From a virus, in IMG/VR virus record IMGVR_UViG_3300022591_000025, positions 1 to 40,902 of that record: a stretch of DNA of 40,902 nucleotides; one strand, given 5' to 3'. Below the pieces are notes generated by a model, which saw nothing but the letters and a program-made list of their open reading frames with translations, was not told the origin of the DNA and did not search any database. Below are positions 24,696 through 31,792 of the stretch, one piece after another. The position numbers and the translations under genes are program-made. Each line of letters starts with the position of its first letter. Within the stretch, counting starts at the first letter, position 1.

Positions 24696-25118
24696 CTACT
24701 CTTCTTCTCTGCCTTCCGGCTCCGCCTTCTCTTCGTTGGCCACGTCATTTGCGGCGTGACCGAGAATTCCCAGGTGCTCGCCGATATGCTCCATCATGTC
24801 GCCGTGGGTTGCCGATTGACCCTTGGCGTCGAACGGATAAGTATGTTCGGTATTTTCCATGAACGCGCCCGACTTCGAGGCTTCGGTGGGCATCAAGTGA
24901 TGGTGAACGGTGTGGCCCGTGACTTCGTTTTTCGGGCCGCGGTGGACTTCGATTTCCATTCTGCGGATTGCGGGTTTCTTCATGGCGGAAGAGCCTTTCG
25001 TGTGATGGCCCAATGACGGGTCAGAATGAAGTTCTGAATTCATCTTCGCTTTTTGCCCGGCGGTGAGCGGCGAGCCGGACGATTCGAGATAACGAACTTG
25101 GCGCGGAGTCCAGGGCAT
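24696..25118 (-). CDS. Small His-rich hypothetical protein
   Basis: A 140-residue protein. The start MPWTPRQVRYLESSGSPLTAGQKAKM resembles the short basic N-terminal motif of many phage head-region proteins. The middle is His-rich (TVHHHLMPTEA, MEHIGEHLGILGH) and the C-terminus acidic. It lies eight bases after the exported gene at 25126. The function is unknown. Confidence 0.65.
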   Translation of the reverse strand: MPWTPRQVRYLESSGSPLTAGQKAKMNSELHSDPSLGHHTKGSSAMKKPAIRRMEIEVHRGPKNEVTGHTVHHHLMPTEASKSGAFMENTEHTYPFDAKGQSATHGDMMEHIGEHLGILGHAANDVANEEKAEPEGREEE

Positions 25119-25125
25119 AGCAAAC

Positions 25126-25773
25126 CTAGTTCGGATTTCCCTGACACTTCCAATCGACCACCGCCGTGTCGCTATTCACTGAGGACGTGGGCTGCAAGCC
25201 GGTGGTCGTCCGTTTCGACGAAAGAATCCCGGTGAGCGTGCCGGTGCCTGTCCAAGTCACGGTGCAGACCGGCGTCGAGTTGTAAGCTGTCGCAAACGTG
25301 ATTGCCGGACAAACCCCTGAACTCATGGTGCAGGTTCCATGAGTGTCGGCGAGCGCCAGCGTCACCCGGTACGGTCCAAAGCAAGCCGTCGAGTTCTGAA
25401 TGCAGACGGTGTAATCATATTTTCCCGCCGGAGCCCAGAATCCGATGTTACCTTGCGCATCGCCAGTTCCCTGACACGCCGACGGCTGCGGATCGGGAGT
25501 GTCTTGCGCGCCATTCGAGCAGGCCGCGCCCGCTGAGTTATAGGTGGTCGCGTAGTTGGTGCAGGGAACCTGATTCGCGGGCGAGTTACAGACGGCGAGA
25601 ATCGGGGAATTCGGCGGAACGTTCGCGACCAGGAAAGGCGTCGTGTAGGCGGAAGAGATCGATGGAAAAGAGACGGAGTAACGGACGTTCTGCCCGTGCG
25701 CGAAGGAGCAGGCAAGCAGGAGCAGCCAAAAGGTCAGGACGCCGACGAGGGGATGAGCAAAGAAGCGTTTCAT
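25126..25773 (-). CDS. Exported fibre-domain protein upstream of the portal gene
   Basis: A 215-residue protein from the ATG at 25773. The signal peptide is strong (MKRFFAHP, hydrophobic core, FAHG at residue 27, then Gln28). Residues about 40-125 resemble the fibre attachment domain seen in the tail fibre at 6083-7603, in a Cys-bearing form (ILAVCNSPANQVPC, ATTYNSAG, GNIGFWAPAGKYDYTV). The remaining 80 residues are beta-rich. It has nine Cys, which could pair after export. I associate this domain with acidobacterial secreted proteins. Its place before the portal gene is unusual for a fibre. Confidence 0.7.
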   Translation of the reverse strand: MKRFFAHPLVGVLTFWLLLLACSFAHGQNVRYSVSFPSISSAYTTPFLVANVPPNSPILAVCNSPANQVPCTNYATTYNSAGAACSNGAQDTPDPQPSACQGTGDAQGNIGFWAPAGKYDYTVCIQNSTACFGPYRVTLALADTHGTCTMSSGVCPAITFATAYNSTPVCTVTWTGTGTLTGILSSKRTTTGLQPTSSVNSDTAVVDWKCQGNPN

Positions 25774-25775
25774 TT

Positions 25776-25961
25776 TTAGTTCTCGAATTTTTCGCACCAG
25801 CCGTTCAGATAGATCGGGCTGGCGACGTGCTGGCAGCGGGTGCCTTTCAGGGCTTCGATCACGTACTTGCAATTACCACAGGCTTCGCCGGGGTGCTCGC
25901 TGGTGCGCTCGTACTTGACTTCCTTGTGCGAGAGCTTTTCGGCTGCGGGAAGTTCGGGCAT
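25776..25961 (-). CDS. HiPIP-like four-cysteine protein
   Basis: A 61-residue protein from the ATG at 25961. It has four Cys at residues 28, 31, 43 and 56 in the pattern CGNCKY, RCQHV, PIYLNGWCEKF. This matches the cysteine layout of high-potential iron-sulfur proteins and their small phage-encoded relatives, so it probably binds a 4Fe-4S cluster or zinc. It starts after a strong hairpin and ends two bases before the exported gene at 25773. Its role in a phage is unknown. Confidence 0.6.
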   Translation of the reverse strand: MPELPAAEKLSHKEVKYERTSEHPGEACGNCKYVIEALKGTRCQHVASPIYLNGWCEKFEN

Positions 25962-25976
25962 TTTATCAAAATCTCG

Positions 25977-26010
25977 CCGGGGCCTCCGTTGCGGAAATCG
26001 GAAGCCCCGG
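25977..26010 (-). other. Strong intergenic hairpin
   Basis: Two 12-base arms (25977-25988 and 25999-26010) pair with one mismatch around a 10-base loop. It lies between the beta-helix-like gene and the HiPIP-like gene. On the minus strand it is followed by only a short T stretch (ATTTTG), so it may be a weak terminator, an attenuator or an mRNA-stabilising structure. Confidence 0.5.
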
Positions 26011-26056
26011 CTCAGCGCCATGGGGGGGTTATTCGCGTGTGTGCGCTGAGATGCTG

Positions 26057-27082
26057 TTAAGTGGCGACGATGCCTTTCACTCCGTCGGTAGCGGTTCCGC
26101 CGCTGACAAAGATTTGCGCCTTCGTCGTAGCGTCGCCAATGGCGGTGAAATTGAAAAGCCCAGAGGTGCTGTCGAAGCACAAAATACCGCCGACAGTCGC
26201 CACCAAGTGGAAGGCAGCAGCAATCGCCACGCCCGCCCCTGCTACGGTGGCGATGAACTGGCAACCGATAAAGAGCACCCAGCGGTCAATGGCAGCGGCC
26301 GCCGCGCCCAATAGAGCATACTGCAGGCCATCGCTCGACCAAAAGGGGAAGATGCACTTCTCGAAAATGTTGCGGGGTCCGCCGCCTGCGATTTCAACGG
26401 TCGCGTTGGCATTGGTACGCTCGACGGTATCGATGCCGAGATAGCAGCCGTAGAAATAGTTCTCTTGCGCTCCCCCGGTGATGAGTAGGCAACGCGAACC
26501 TGCATCGGTTGCGCTCGTGACATCACCCATGCCTTGAAACGCGCAGCCGAGAAACGCATTGCCTTGCGCTCCGCCTTTGAGGGTGACGCAAATCGAAGCC
26601 GCAACCCCAGCAGTGAAGCCTTGAAACCAGTTGATGTTCGAGAAAATACAGCCGCTACCGGTGATGGTGAAGAAATTGGCGAAAGCGGCGATCCCGAGCG
26701 TCGGAGCGATGCGCGCCCACGGGCCGACTCTGCCGGCTGGGCCGACGCCAACCAAGTGAGCGGAGTTTTTTGCCCAGGTGAAACCCGCGCCGAGGCGCGC
26801 CGTACCACTGGTGGCACCGTTTGAAAGCAGCACCAGCACGTCGTTATAGCCGCTACGCAAGAGGTTGTAGCCCGCTTGCAAAGTTTGCACCGGGCCGACG
26901 CCAGAGGGAACAGTAGGAGAGTTCGGCACCTGACCGTTATTGGTGTCGAGGCCGTTGACGGGATCGACGTAGAAGATGTTTCCTGTCGTTGCTGCAAGGC
27001 CAGCTTGCGCGAGTGCAGAGTTGATTGCGGCTACGGTCTGATTGGTGAAGGCTCCGAGTGGAATGGTAGGTGAGAGAGGCAT
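26057..27082 (-). CDS. Beta-helix-like virion-region protein
   Basis: A 341-residue protein. After a short helical start, residues about 35-80 show the beginning of right-handed beta-helix proteins (IFYVDPVNGLDTNNG, then VQTLQAGYNLL). Residues 110-340 show repeated short strands and Asn/Cys/Phe stacks (GNAFLGCAFQGMGD, ENYFYGCYLGID, RNIFEKCIFPFW), as in pectate-lyase-like spikes. It has no signal peptide. It lies among accessory genes between terminase and portal, so it could be a head-decoration or small spike protein. No catalytic site is recognised. Confidence 0.65.
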   Translation of the reverse strand: MPLSPTIPLGAFTNQTVAAINSALAQAGLAATTGNIFYVDPVNGLDTNNGQVPNSPTVPSGVGPVQTLQAGYNLLRSGYNDVLVLLSNGATSGTARLGAGFTWAKNSAHLVGVGPAGRVGPWARIAPTLGIAAFANFFTITGSGCIFSNINWFQGFTAGVAASICVTLKGGAQGNAFLGCAFQGMGDVTSATDAGSRCLLITGGAQENYFYGCYLGIDTVERTNANATVEIAGGGPRNIFEKCIFPFWSSDGLQYALLGAAAAAIDRWVLFIGCQFIATVAGAGVAIAAAFHLVATVGGILCFDSTSGLFNFTAIGDATTKAQIFVSGGTATDGVKGIVAT

Positions 27083-27159
27083 GGTGGTTTATTCTTTCGC
27101 TTGCGCGGGCTCTGGGGGTACGGCGGGCGATCCCGCTGTGCCTGGTCCATTAAGCCCGG

Positions 27160-27363
27160 TTACTTCGAGAGGATTCTATTCGCTTTCGCCCGGATTTGCG
27201 CCGCCGAACTCGAAGACAGCTTGCCACGCTTAACCATTTGGGTCGCTCTGGCCTTCGCGTTCGCGGCGTGAGATTTATTGGGCATCGGATACTTCCGTTG
27301 TCCCGGCATGCCAAAGGCTCTTTCCGGCAGAGCGTTGCGAGTTTTCGCTTTCAATTCAGCCAT
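27160..27363 (-). CDS. Small conserved phage protein
   Basis: A 67-residue basic protein with the motif ALPERAFGMPGQRKYPMPNKSHAANAKARATQ. I recognise this motif from many phage and prophage genes near terminase/portal modules, where a similar segment also occurs in prohead-associated proteins. The C-terminal half is a helix with regular Lys/Ala. It starts one base after the Gln-rich gene (27364-27699) ends. A DNA- or head-binding role is possible but unproven. Confidence 0.7.
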   Translation of the reverse strand: MAELKAKTRNALPERAFGMPGQRKYPMPNKSHAANAKARATQMVKRGKLSSSSAAQIRAKANRILSK

Positions 27364-27699
27364 TTAGGCCATCATTCCCATGGCGCGCTGGCGCATGAAA
27401 TTCTGCGGCTGCTGCTGCCCCATTTGCGGCTGCTGCTGGCTCGGCTGAGGCATCTGCTGGCCCGGCTGAGACTGTTGGACTGCTACGCCGCCCATAGTTA
27501 CGGGACGCGCTGGCGCGCCATTCAGGCCACCGGGTACCTGAAACCTTTGTCCTGGCATCGCCGTGCCCACAGGCTGCGTGGAACCGCCAGCTAAAGGCAT
27601 TCCTGGCCGCACTGGCATCGCCACGCCACCGGGCGTCATGCCGAAGGCCCGTTGGCCAGCGACGTTATTTTGCGGGAGTCCTACTGCCATCGAAGACAT
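27364..27699 (-). CDS. Gln/Pro/Met-rich low-complexity protein
   Basis: A 111-residue protein from the ATG at 27699, four bases after the terminase stop. The N-terminal 70 residues are Gly/Pro/Met/Val-rich without order. The C-terminal third is Gln/Pro-rich and ends in a short basic Met-rich helix. It looks intrinsically disordered. No family is recognised; it may be a small virion or packaging accessory. Confidence 0.6.
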   Translation of the reverse strand: MSSMAVGLPQNNVAGQRAFGMTPGGVAMPVRPGMPLAGGSTQPVGTAMPGQRFQVPGGLNGAPARPVTMGGVAVQQSQPGQQMPQPSQQQPQMGQQQPQNFMRQRAMGMMA

Positions 27700-27703
27700 G
27701 GAT

Positions 27704-29221
27704 TTATCCCCAGGCCGAGTGCCGCACCGGACGGGACGCGGACTTCGGCTTCGGTTTCGGTGCGACCGGCATGGCGAAAGTACAAGCCAGGGCGTCGCCA
27801 TCGTCCGGCGAGCCCGATTTGATTCCGAGCTTACGCAGGCGGGCGATCATTTCTTCTTTCGATTCCAGCTTGATGCGCTGTTTCTTGTCAGAAACGAGAA
27901 GCGGCTTGGCAAGATCGGCCGAGAGCGATGGATCCTTGCCGATGGCGGCGTGGGTCAGCCACTTTTTCATCTCGTTCCAGATGTAATCGCGCATGTAGGC
28001 GCACTCTGGCTTGGGGGAATCGGCGCCGTAATTCACGATGCAGATATTTTGGAATCCGAGCTGGCGCAAGCGGGCTTCGACCGGGGCGGCAATGCCGGCG
28101 GAGTCCATGAACATCATGGCGACTTTCTCCGATTGGCCGTTGATCACGTAGGTTTTCGAGAGCACGTCGGCGAGCTTGCCGGTCATCACCGCCGGATCTC
28201 TGGTCTGCGCACCTTTCACTTTGATCGATTTCACGCAAGTGCCGTCATAGCCTTTGCGAAATCGGACCACGTTGTCATCGACTCCGCCCCACGCGAAATC
28301 GACGCCTGCCACGAGTGGATCATCCGGCAAACAGCGAGGAATTCGCCTTTCGGCAGCTTCAATCGCTTCCTGATCGATGAACTGGCCGGAATTCGAACGT
28401 GGAGGAAGGCCGCGGGCGCGCACCCGGAAGAAGTCGGAATCTTCCCCGTTGTCTTCTTCCCATTCCTTGAGCTTTTTTTTGTTGGTGCCTTCGACGTCAC
28501 GCGAGTCGATGATGTGAATTTTCCAGCGGTGGCGGTTGACGCCGAAGACGGCATCGAAAAATGGGCCAAAATTGATGGTGGGATTGCCCGCGATCAGGAA
28601 GATGATCTCGGTATTCTCGTCGAGGAGGACGCCCTCTGCGGTTTCAAAGATGACGAGGGGGATTTCACTGGCCTCATCGAAAATGATCAGCAGGCGCTTG
28701 TTTTTGTTGTGCAGGCCGGCGGCGGCGGCGGGGTTGTCTTCGGACCAAGGAACGAGATCGATACGCCACTCGTCTCGGAATTTATCTTCGCAAGTTTTGA
28801 CCGAGGTGACGTTGACCTGCCACCACTCGGCGTTGATCGCCAGGCGGAACCACTTCGAGATCTCGGGCTGGGTCTTGGTGTCGAGCTGGGTTTTGGTATT
28901 CGCGGTGATGGTCCCGCGCGCGCCTTCGAAAGTGGAGAGCGCCCAGTTGGTGATCCAGGCAACCAAGGCACTTTTTCCTACGTCATGGCCGGAGCTGATC
29001 GCGATCTGGCAGGGCGTGTGACGGGTTTCGGGATTCGTCAGGTGATCGCGGATTTCTTCTAACACTGCGAGCTGCCATTTGCGCGGGCCGGTTTCGCCGG
29101 CGAGATCCCCTTCGCCCCAGTCGTAGGCGTGATAGACGAAGCCAACCGGATCATAGGCGTACTGCCCGATGTCGTCAGCGATCGCTTGCTGCTCTTCGAA
29201 GGGGATGGCTTGGGTACTCAT
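27704..29221 (-). CDS. terL: Terminase large subunit
   Basis: A 505-residue DNA-packaging motor. The ATPase domain has Walker A SGHDVGKS (77-84), Walker B LLIIFDEAS (177-185) and a coupling motif region near AGNPT (211-215). The RNase H-like nuclease domain has GVDFAWGG (Asp308), MDSAG (Asp373) and a C-terminal DDGDALAC acidic cluster (473-480). The motor and nuclease residues are therefore complete. The ATG overlaps the terS stop by four bases. It cuts concatemers and pumps DNA through the portal encoded at 21520-23721. Confidence 0.95.
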   Translation of the reverse strand: MSTQAIPFEEQQAIADDIGQYAYDPVGFVYHAYDWGEGDLAGETGPRKWQLAVLEEIRDHLTNPETRHTPCQIAISSGHDVGKSALVAWITNWALSTFEGARGTITANTKTQLDTKTQPEISKWFRLAINAEWWQVNVTSVKTCEDKFRDEWRIDLVPWSEDNPAAAAGLHNKNKRLLIIFDEASEIPLVIFETAEGVLLDENTEIIFLIAGNPTINFGPFFDAVFGVNRHRWKIHIIDSRDVEGTNKKKLKEWEEDNGEDSDFFRVRARGLPPRSNSGQFIDQEAIEAAERRIPRCLPDDPLVAGVDFAWGGVDDNVVRFRKGYDGTCVKSIKVKGAQTRDPAVMTGKLADVLSKTYVINGQSEKVAMMFMDSAGIAAPVEARLRQLGFQNICIVNYGADSPKPECAYMRDYIWNEMKKWLTHAAIGKDPSLSADLAKPLLVSDKKQRIKLESKEEMIARLRKLGIKSGSPDDGDALACTFAMPVAPKPKPKSASRPVRHSAWG

Positions 29222-29646
29222 TTTTGAATGGCAGCGGCGGCGCGTTCGCGGGCGCGCTTGATGCGGTCGGAGAGCGAGAACGTGACGTTCATCTCAATCG
29301 GCTTATCGTGGAGGTGGTTCACGGTATCCATGGGGCGCCCATAAGCCCGGTCTTCGAGGTAATGAAGCAAGTTGACCAGCGGGATGATGGAATACTTGCC
29401 GGGATAATCGGGACCATCGATGACCCCGCCGCGTTCGGTAGCGCGCTGAAGCAACTGGGCGCGGGCGCCAATTCCCAGGCGATTCTTTTCCAGCTCGACA
29501 AGCGAAAGCCAAAGCTGTTCGGCGCGGATCTCTTTGAGGATGCGTTGAGCCACACCAGTGTTCGTGGCTCGTTCCTGCTTCTTGCGTCCGGCGCCTTGTC
29601 GTTTTCCGCCACGGCTCGATTTTTGCTGGGGTAGCTCTTCGGCCAT
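29218..29646 (-). CDS. terS: Terminase small subunit
   Basis: A 142-residue protein directly before and overlapping terL. The N-terminus has a basic AT-hook-like motif (RGGKRQGAGRKKQ, residues 11-24) common in phage terminase-associated proteins. A helical core (about 30-75) suited to oligomerisation follows, and a positively charged C-terminal helix (SDRIKRARERAAAAIQK). It should recognise the packaging start site and load TerL. Only a weak Shine-Dalgarno is visible. Confidence 0.75.
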   Translation of the reverse strand: MAEELPQQKSSRGGKRQGAGRKKQERATNTGVAQRILKEIRAEQLWLSLVELEKNRLGIGARAQLLQRATERGGVIDGPDYPGKYSIIPLVNLLHYLEDRAYGRPMDTVNHLHDKPIEMNVTFSLSDRIKRARERAAAAIQK

Positions 29647-29786
29647 CTCAACTCAGAAATTTGTTATGTAAGCGCAGATAGGCGGCGGCGCGTTCTAGTC
29701 GAACGGCCCTGGAATTCTGCGTCCGCCTCGTGGCATAAACACCCCCGAACAACAGGTGCAGTCAGAGTGCCATAAGGGGAAATAAA

Positions 29787-29811
29787 TTCAAAAGTTTCAA
29801 ACCTTTTCAAA
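29787..29811. repeat. Three TTCAAA repeats at the end of the recombinase gene
   Basis: TTCAAA occurs at 29787-29792, 29796-29801 and 29806-29811, spaced 9 and 10 bases, in an AT-rich spot at the 3' end of the tyrosine recombinase gene. Regular spacing on one helical face suggests protein binding. The 160-bp gap from 29647 to 29806 is the natural place to look for attP, but no core site can be identified without a host sequence. Confidence 0.4.
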
Positions 29812-30367
29812 GCCCGACTCCTGCCGATACCAACGAATCTACCTGCTCCTCGCGCAATTTTGCGTAGCGCAGAGTGCTCGCACCGTTGACGTGGCCGGCG
29901 CGGCGCTGCACAGCGTTAAAGGGAAGGTTTTCAGAGAGATGCGTGCAGATGGAATGCTTCAGCACGGTGGTTTTCGCTTTGTGGCGGGGAAGTCCGGCGG
30001 CGAGCGCCAGGCGCACGAGGTGCCGCCAGTAAGTCCAACGGGACTTCGGATAGAGCTTTTGATTCGGGCGCAAATTCGAAATCGCCTTGGGAACGATTTC
30101 TTGCTCATTGAAGAGCGGATCTGAATGCTCGACCAAGCTCTGCGAGCAGGGCTCGGAGTTTTTGCCGCGCTTGTAGCGAATAAAACCATCGGCGAAGCTA
30201 TCCCGCGTCAGATGAATCATTTCCGAGTTGCGGCCGGCGTGCCAATATTGAATCAGCATCAAAACGTAGACGGTAAAATCGGCGGTCCGGGCGTGCGCAA
30301 AGAGCGTTCGCAGCTCGTCACGAGTGAGCGAAATCGGAGGCGGCGCGGGCTTTGATTTCCGCTTCAT
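29807..30367 (-). CDS. Minimal tyrosine recombinase
   Basis: A 186-residue protein consisting of only the catalytic domain of a tyrosine recombinase; the N-terminal core-binding domain is absent, as in the FimB/FimE size class. Visible active-site positions are Arg46 (GRNSEM), Lys67 or Lys69, a box TVLKHSICTHL where the usual HxxR is Thr134-x-x-Lys137, His159 (RRAGHV) and nucleophile Tyr168 (LRYAKL). The Lys variant occurs in some integrases; loss of the His is unusual. It could integrate the phage, resolve dimers or invert DNA. It lies just before terS. Confidence 0.75.
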   Translation of the reverse strand: MKRKSKPAPPPISLTRDELRTLFAHARTADFTVYVLMLIQYWHAGRNSEMIHLTRDSFADGFIRYKRGKNSEPCSQSLVEHSDPLFNEQEIVPKAISNLRPNQKLYPKSRWTYWRHLVRLALAAGLPRHKAKTTVLKHSICTHLSENLPFNAVQRRAGHVNGASTLRYAKLREEQVDSLVSAGVGL

Positions 30368-30424
30368 TTTTCAAAAACAATCAACTTTTGCACCCGAATA
30401 GCATATTGGTGCACGCTGCGCGGC

Positions 30425-30718
30425 CTAGATCACCCGCGAAAAGGCATGGCGAGTGACCGCTTGGCAGTGAGCACAGCCGAGCGCCGGCCGCACCGATCGA
30501 TCTGCAGGCCAACTGTCGCCCCATTGCCGCGGAGTCCAGCATTCGACGCAGTTCCAGATCTGGCCGTGCATGGTCTCGGGCTCTTTCGGGATCTCTTTCC
30601 CAAGCTGATGGCGCAGATCGTGGCCGCAATTTTCGCAGGTATGGAGATTGAAACCTGCGAGGCGGGAAAGCACTCGGGTTTCAAGTCGGGAAATCGGGGT
30701 TTGGGTACAGGCGCTCAT
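30425..30718 (-). CDS. Triple zinc-knuckle small protein
   Basis: A 97-residue protein from the ATG at 30718. It contains CENCGHD, CVECW and CAHCQ, three CxxC units that could form one or two zinc ribbons. The N-terminus is basic. It lies between the membrane-anchored protein at 30726 and the tyrosine recombinase, close to the late-region promoter. It might be a regulatory or directionality factor, but that is not supported by any specific motif. Confidence 0.6.
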   Translation of the reverse strand: MSACTQTPISRLETRVLSRLAGFNLHTCENCGHDLRHQLGKEIPKEPETMHGQIWNCVECWTPRQWGDSWPADRSVRPALGCAHCQAVTRHAFSRVI

Positions 30719-30725
30719 GGAAATT

Positions 30726-31040
30726 TCAGTGCAGTCTCGAAAACAGTTCGAAGGCCAGGAATCCAATAATGGCGGCTTCGGCGCTCACGGTGTAACGCAG
30801 AATCCTGACCCAGAGCTGGTTACTTTCCGCCTTGACCAGCAGGCCGGAGATGGCTTGGTCCTTCCGGCCCAGTTCCTGCTCGCAATGATGAATCTTGGTC
30901 CAGGCTTCGTTGATCGCCCGTTTTAGTTTTTCGGCGTCGTCGAGGGGGTATTGCTTGGAGCGGTCGAGCGCGTTCAAGGTTCCCAATTCGAGCGCGCGCG
31001 CAATGGGCGGCGGGGTCATGCGCTTTTCGACAATCGCCAT
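30726..31040 (-). CDS. Small C-terminally membrane-anchored protein
   Basis: A 104-residue protein from the ATG at 31040, which shares its first base with the TAA of the upstream gene (TAATG), indicating coupling. Residues 1-70 are soluble and helical, with an even spread of charge. Residues about 82-102 form one transmembrane helix (YTVSAEAAIIGFLAFELF). The topology is of a tail-anchored or single-span protein. No family is recognised. Confidence 0.6.
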   Translation of the reverse strand: MAIVEKRMTPPPIARALELGTLNALDRSKQYPLDDAEKLKRAINEAWTKIHHCEQELGRKDQAISGLLVKAESNQLWVRILRYTVSAEAAIIGFLAFELFSRLH

Positions 31041-31402
31041 TATGTCGCTGACCCGCACGAGGAGAGTTCCGATTGGCGAGCATCCCACCGGTACTCGCCG
31101 AGCAGGGTAATAATCTCAGTTCGGCGGACCTGGCGCAACTTTACAGGATAGGGGTGGCGAAACTTTACGCCGTGAATTTCCCCGGGTCCGAGCTTCAGCG
31201 CTTCGCCTTCGATTTGATGCGACTGCGGGAAATTTTTGGCCAGCGGATAGATCGATTCCGGGGAAAGCAGCCGATACAGGCGACGGGAGATTTTCTCGGC
31301 ACACAAACGGCGGGCAAGCTCCTGGCACACTTCCAGCTCAACTAAAGTCTCGTGCGGAGACTCGGCCGTTTCGTAGTGAGCTAATAGGCGGGCAAGAGAC
31401 AC
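31040..31402 (-). CDS. Hypothetical protein of the late-promoter proximal operon
   Basis: A 120-residue soluble protein with a GTG start at 31402 and no clear Shine-Dalgarno, so the start is uncertain. The first half is helical (LVELEVCQELARRLCAEKISRRLYRLL). The second half is basic with beta pattern (GPGEIHGVKFRHPYPVKLRQV). Its stop overlaps the next start. The function is unknown. Confidence 0.55.
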   Translation of the reverse strand: MSLARLLAHYETAESPHETLVELEVCQELARRLCAEKISRRLYRLLSPESIYPLAKNFPQSHQIEGEALKLGPGEIHGVKFRHPYPVKLRQVRRTEIITLLGEYRWDARQSELSSCGSAT

Positions 31403-31493
31403 AAAGGGTAAGGGGAATTCAGGGGTCAGAGCGCCTGGCGCGCCGGTGCCGTAAGAGGCTTTACCCTAACGCTCCAAAGGTTGTAAGAGCAAG

Positions 31494-31637
31494 TTACGTT
31501 CGTGTCGGGGCTTTCGGGAAGCGGCGGTCGGGCTCGATCAGCTCGGCCACGATCACGATGGGCCACAAGATGATAAAGAAGAGAACCACGAAGGGAAGGA
31601 GCAGGCAGGCCAGCAGGAATTTGCCGAGAAACTTCAC
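31494..31637 (-). CDS. 47-residue single-span membrane protein
   Basis: The GTG start at 31637 overlaps the stop of the preceding gene as GTGA. It encodes an N-terminal Lys-containing start, one long hydrophobic helix (about residues 7-33) and a short charged tail (EPDRRFPKAPTRT). It is part of the first genes transcribed from the predicted leftward promoter at 31793-31821. Small phage membrane proteins like this can act in host takeover or lysis control; nothing here decides between them. Confidence 0.6.
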   Translation of the reverse strand: MKFLGKFLLACLLLPFVVLFFIILWPIVIVAELIEPDRRFPKAPTRT

Positions 31638-31786
31638 GCGGAGGCTTTCTTCTGCTGTTTAGCCCTCTTTGTGCGCGCCAGAGCGGCGGCTTTTGAGGCT
31701 TTAGTGGCCAATTTCCGCCGCTCGGCAGAGGTCATGGAATTCGCGCGCGCCAGACCGCCTAACCGGGCCATTTCACGAACGTCCAT
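31634..31786 (-). CDS. 50-residue basic helical protein, first gene of leftward unit
   Basis: The ATG at 31786 lies only six bases past the predicted -10 box, so its message is probably leaderless. The protein has the motif MARLGGLARANSMTSAERRKLATKASKAAALAR, a short basic helical pattern seen in many small phage and plasmid proteins, followed by a Lys-rich tail. It may bind DNA. It overlaps the next gene by four bases. Its place at the head of the unit makes it a candidate regulator. Confidence 0.65.
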   Translation of the reverse strand: MDVREMARLGGLARANSMTSAERRKLATKASKAAALARTKRAKQQKKASA

Positions 31787-31792
31787 GGCGGC

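Noticed and set aside
27083-27159. Frameshifted C-terminal extension of the 67-residue gene
   Set aside because: A short protein-like frame exists in the gap but has no start codon and no slippery sequence.
27563-29062. Long open frame of 499 codons on the plus strand opposite terL
   Set aside because: It is the shadow of a GC-rich coding gene; the minus-strand frame has intact terminase motifs and the plus frame shows no family pattern or ribosome site.
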